Source: Peribacillus sp044761985 (GTDB lineage: Bacteria; Bacillota; Bacilli; Bacillales; DSM-1321). From it: a DNA stretch of 64,000 nt. The stretch spans positions 62,001 through 126,000 of the forward strand of contig NZ_JBIWDK010000002.1 in assembly GCF_044761985.1 (NCBI RefSeq), written 5' to 3'. The notes beneath the pieces were generated by a model. It was not told where the DNA came from, did no database searches, and was given only the letters and a program-made list of their open reading frames with translations. Both the position numbers and the translations under genes were made by a program. Positions 61,321-64,000 of this stretch are shown here, in pieces (the stretch's first letter is position 1; each line of letters starts with the position of its first letter).

Positions 61321-62115
61321 ATGAAATTAATCTCTCTTTGCCCAAGCAATACCGAACTCTGTACATATCTCGGAATCGAAGACCAGTTGATTGCCATCGA
61401 TGACTATTCGGATTGGCCCGACTCCATACAGCATCTGCCTAAAGTCGGTCCAGATCTGTCCATTAACATCGATCTCGTGGAATCATTAAAACCTGATTTG
61501 GTTCTTGCTTCCCTCAGCGTACCTGGTATGGAAAAAAACATCGAGGCACTCAAAAAACGAAAGATTCCTTATATCATCTTTAATCCGCAATCGCTTGAAG
61601 ATATCGCCCAGGATTTACTGACCCTTGGGGAAGCCGTTCAGGTACAGGAAAAGGCCGCGTTGCAGGCGGACAAATTCCGTTCCACCATCCGGCAATATAA
61701 GATGGTAGCGGACAGCATCGACCATCCCCCTTCCCTCTACTGGGAATGGTGGCCCAATCCCCTTTTCTCACCTGGCGGGGTCAATTGGTTAACGGAAATC
61801 AGCCGTCTGGCTGGAGGGTATAACCTCTTTGAAGAAGTAGACATGGCAAGCATTCAAGTGCCATCGGAAGAAGTCCTAGAAAAGGACCCGGACCACATTT
61901 GTTTAGCATGGGTCGGCGTCCCGTTACATAAGGTCAACCCTGAATTAATCAAGAAACGGAAGCGCTGGTCGGAAATGAAAGCCGTCCAAAACCATGCGAT
62001 TCATATCATGGAAGAACCCTTATTCTGCCGGCCGTCCCCCAGATTGCTGGATGGACTATCCAAACTGGCTAGGACGCTTCATCCCGAAGCCTACCTCCAC
62101 ATCCCTACAGATTGA
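61321..62115 (+). CDS. Cytosolic BtuF-like cobalamin-binding protein
   Basis: The 264-residue protein has the two-lobed helical-backbone binding fold of ABC class III solute-binding proteins: ISLCPSNTELCTYLGIEDQL, VGPDLSINIDLVESLKPDLV and WEWWPNPLFSPGG. It begins directly at lobe one and has no signal peptide or lipobox, so it should stay in the cytosol and cannot serve a transporter in the usual way. No ABC permease or ATPase gene is adjacent. It is cotranscribed with yuiD. A role in cobalamin or heme handling is only a guess. Confidence 0.85.
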   Translation: MKLISLCPSNTELCTYLGIEDQLIAIDDYSDWPDSIQHLPKVGPDLSINIDLVESLKPDLVLASLSVPGMEKNIEALKKRKIPYIIFNPQSLEDIAQDLLTLGEAVQVQEKAALQADKFRSTIRQYKMVADSIDHPPSLYWEWWPNPLFSPGGVNWLTEISRLAGGYNLFEEVDMASIQVPSEEVLEKDPDHICLAWVGVPLHKVNPELIKKRKRWSEMKAVQNHAIHIMEEPLFCRPSPRLLDGLSKLARTLHPEAYLHIPTD

Positions 62116-62118
62116 ACG

Positions 62119-62156
62119 GCAAAAAAGCCGGCTCTACATTGAGTCGGCTTTTTTGC
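62119..62156. terminator. Bidirectional terminator
   Basis: GCAAAAAAGCCGGCTC pairs (one mismatch) with GAGTCGGCTTTTTTGC around six bases, closing the yuiD unit and the convergent yuiC. Confidence 0.9.
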
Positions 62157-62170
62157 GAGCATTCATGTAT

Positions 62171-62866
62171 TTAAAACACAAAGGAAGACATGCTTGTATG
62201 GACCGCTTTTTCGGCGATCGTATGTTTGAAGACCTGCCTCACTTTCATTTCATTCAACTCATATAACTGTTCCTCTGAAAAACGCCCGTTTCCTTTTTGT
62301 ACAAGATAGACCTCCAGGGTTTTCTTTCCCCACTTCTCATATACATCTTGCACCGTGTCGTAATACAGGTCAAGGTGGTTCCCTTTAATCGCCCCACCCT
62401 TATCGGCTACCACCCCAAAACCATAATCAGGGATCCAAAGGATGGTACCTAGCGGAAACACGGATAGATCAGCAGCAATGGTCGAAAACATATCCCGCTT
62501 CACCTTCACCCCAGAATAGGTAATGCCATAAGACGGGCTATCCGGATATTTACCGGTGGATTCATAGCCTGCTGTATATCCCGTTGCCAACACCTTATGT
62601 TTTGGATACTTCGAAAGCTCTATAGCCTCTTCTATCGTTGGCGGTCCCCCACTTTTTTTCGTGGACGATGCTATAAAGGTCGCTTTATGGTGCCCACGAT
62701 GAAAGGCTTTGTATTCCAGCTCGAATACCGTATTTTTCCTAATCGTTTCTTCCAAAGGATGGACTTCAGGCTCGGCTCCAAAAACATGATGAACGGTTGA
62801 TTCAATAGCCAAGAAAAACAATAGGATGATGGCAACCCGCAAAAATAATGTCCGTATGATTTTCAT
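62171..62866 (-). CDS. yuiC: 3D-domain protein YuiC
   Basis: The 231-residue protein has an N-terminal signal or anchor (about 8-30) and a C-terminal 3D domain (about 90-200). The conserved acidic residues lie in ATGYTAGYESTG, YSGVKVKRDMFSTIAAD, VADKGGAIKGNHLDLYYD. The domain is related to MltA lytic transglycosylases and Sps stationary-phase factors, so it may cut peptidoglycan outside the cell. AGGAGTGG precedes the ATG. Gene order matches B. subtilis yuiD-yuiC-yuiB. Confidence 0.9.
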   Translation of the reverse strand: MKIIRTLFLRVAIILLFFLAIESTVHHVFGAEPEVHPLEETIRKNTVFELEYKAFHRGHHKATFIASSTKKSGGPPTIEEAIELSKYPKHKVLATGYTAGYESTGKYPDSPSYGITYSGVKVKRDMFSTIAADLSVFPLGTILWIPDYGFGVVADKGGAIKGNHLDLYYDTVQDVYEKWGKKTLEVYLVQKGNGRFSEEQLYELNEMKVRQVFKHTIAEKAVHTSMSSFVF

Positions 62867-62967
62867 ATGTATGTCATTCCACTCCTCTCACAAGGATATT
62901 TGTTCCCTAACATGAGGAAAAGTATTCATATAGACCCAAAAATGACTACATATCACTAGAAAAACAG

Positions 62968-62996
62968 AAAAAAGGACCACCACTAAATGGCAGCCC
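62968..62996 (-). terminator. Probable terminator of yuiB
   Basis: On the minus strand GGGCTGCCA pairs with TGGTGGTCC using three G-U pairs around five bases, then TTTTTT. Confidence 0.6.
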
Positions 62997-63003
62997 CACC
63001 TAT

Positions 63004-63321
63004 TTAAAACATTTGGTACCCCTTATTCCTCAATATCTTAATCGTGATTCCAGCCCCTATTGCACCAATTAATCCACTTGATAAAATCATCAGATCCGCC
63101 GCATGCAAGGATGCTAGGCTCGTCCCAAGTTCGGAAAACGTGTCACTGGGTTGTCTGAAATATTCAATCAACTTGGCTTTATTCACTATGACAAGGAATA
63201 CGATAGGAAAAAGGACGACCATGATCCATGATGATCGAAAAAGCATGTTAAGTAAAAAGCCTATCCCGAAAAACAATACAAAGAATAAAAGTATTGAGAT
63301 GACCAATACCGGTAATGGCAT
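63004..63321 (-). CDS. yuiB: YuiB family membrane protein
   Basis: The 105-residue protein has three membrane helices (about 4-25, 32-48 and 75-95). SILLFFVLFFGIGFLLNMLF and ADLMILSSGLIGAIGAGI fit the YuiB family, function unknown. AAGGAGGTCTAGAAGATT precedes the ATG. It lies beside yuiC, as in B. subtilis. Confidence 0.88.
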   Translation of the reverse strand: MPLPVLVISILLFFVLFFGIGFLLNMLFRSSWIMVVLFPIVFLVIVNKAKLIEYFRQPSDTFSELGTSLASLHAADLMILSSGLIGAIGAGITIKILRNKGYQMF

Positions 63322-63424
63322 AATCTTCTAGACCTCCTTAAAAGAACCACTTTTAGTTTACAGAATACATAATTGGTTCGTCAACGACATAATACCAATT
63401 AATCCCTTGTGATGCATCATTGTC

Positions 63425-63904
63425 TTACATAAATAATTTATAAGAGGTATATCCGAAATGATTCCCTGGATTGACTCCGTCGAGCATCGTCTGCATTCTT
63501 TCTTTTTTAAAGGATAAAAGATGATTCAATAACACAGACTGCTTGCCTTCCGCAATGAGGGCTTCCGGATCATAGAACTTAGCTTCATATAGCTCGTCCA
63601 TTTGAGCCGATACATCAAAACTAAGCGGCTTAAGTAAAAACACCAACATATTATCACTTATTTCCCCTTTGATGACTCCACTCCTGACGCCTACCATCCC
63701 TTCAATTTCCGTATGAATCCCCGTCTCCTCCAGCACTTCTCTAATGACTGCCTCATCCACCGTTTCATCATTTCGAACGAAGCCGGCGGGGAGGGACCAT
63801 TGACCTTCCAATCCTCCATACCGTTTATTAACGACAAGCCATTCGCCTTTATCGGAAATCACGAGACCCGATACAGCCAACCAGACATTTTTGCAGCGTT
63901 CCAA
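63425..63904 (-). CDS. NUDIX hydrolase
   Basis: The 159-residue protein has a complete Nudix box, G41 to I63 (GFVRNDETVDEAVIREVLEE then TGI), which binds Mg2+ for cleavage of a nucleoside diphosphate-linked compound. The start WLAVSGLVISDKGEWLVVNK is typical. Substrate unknown. AGGAGTG lies six bases before a TTG at 63904. It is monocistronic as seen. Confidence 0.88.
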   Translation of the reverse strand: MERCKNVWLAVSGLVISDKGEWLVVNKRYGGLEGQWSLPAGFVRNDETVDEAVIREVLEETGIHTEIEGMVGVRSGVIKGEISDNMLVFLLKPLSFDVSAQMDELYEAKFYDPEALIAEGKQSVLLNHLLSFKKERMQTMLDGVNPGNHFGYTSYKLFM

Positions 63905-63971
63905 TCATTTCACTCCTCGTTTCTCTCAATATTTGTATTATAAACCTTTTTTTTCAGTCATACACAATAGA

Positions 63972-64000
63972 AAAAAGCCATCCCGGAAATTTCTTGAATG
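63972..64000 (-). terminator. Partial terminator at the window edge
   Basis: On the minus strand GGGATGGCTTTTTTC at the edge looks like the end of a terminator for a gene beyond 64000. The 5' arm is cut off. Confidence 0.4.

Noticed and set aside
1..64000. CRISPR arrays, insertion sequences, prophage, tRNA or rRNA genes
   Set aside because: No spaced direct-repeat arrays, transposase or phage structural genes, and no conserved tRNA or rRNA sequence could be recognised on reading. The only tandem repeat seen is the 22-bp unit at 37497.

Overview
The window looks like the chromosome of an aerobic, endospore-forming Bacillaceae member, probably a Bacillus or Peribacillus relative. The evidence is low GC content, strong AGGAGG-type ribosome binding sites with many TTG and GTG starts, an alpha/beta spore protein, a spore-lytic GH18 enzyme, Kap sporulation proteins and long gene-order agreement with the B. 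subtilis yug-yuf-mrp-yui region. No rRNA, tRNA, CRISPR array, insertion sequence or prophage was seen. Both ends cut through genomic context: a catalase is truncated at the left edge and a terminator arm lies at the right edge.

Layout. 0-12 kb: the start of a PerR-type catalase gene, a small holin-like membrane protein, a secreted endonuclease I nuclease, an amino-acid permease with a candidate CcpA site, TspO, a 1265-residue two-module secreted nucleotidase, a BCCT osmolyte carrier, and a GNAT-DinB pair whose DinB member appears to start at CTG. 12-14 kb: a divergent yvrJ and a split sigma-factor pair (SigO/RsoA-like) with an SOS-like box at its promoter. 14-25 kb: penicillin acylase-family hydrolase, unknown protein, an atypical STAS stressosome-like protein, a 49-residue small protein, an MCP without an outer domain, transporters (MFS, SteT-like), UppP and a GDPD. 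25-27 kb: SASP and SleL-like spore genes.

27-44 kb follows the B. subtilis yug block: yugO, yugN, pgi, yugJ, yuzA, yugI, then an NSS transporter, the alaR-alaT operon, yugF, yugE and patB, followed by a YteA-type regulator, Mn-catalase, YvbH, cyclophilin, and kapB/kapD without an adjacent kinB. 44-54 kb: pbpD, a SunI/YnzG-like protein, yufK, the complete seven-gene mrpABCDEFG Na+/H+ antiporter operon, and yuxO.

54-58 kb is the most unusual region. Where B. subtilis carries comA-comP-comX-comQ-degQ between yuxO and yuzC, this genome has a four-gene minus-strand operon: GTP cyclohydrolase II, RibD, a group A FAD monooxygenase and a HAD phosphatase. It lies behind a 23-bp HxlR-type palindrome and has no FMN riboswitch. 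These enzymes could in principle make 5-amino-6-ribitylaminouracil without the lumazine or riboflavin synthase steps, so the operon may feed a dedicated flavin or pyrimidine-derived product. 58-64 kb returns to conserved order: yuzC, pepA (yuiE), GNAT, yuiD, a cytosolic BtuF-like protein, yuiC, yuiB and a NUDIX hydrolase.

Most transcription units are one to four genes long and are separated by strong, often bidirectional, hairpin terminators. All functional names come from reading translated sequence against remembered family motifs and gene order. No database search was run.
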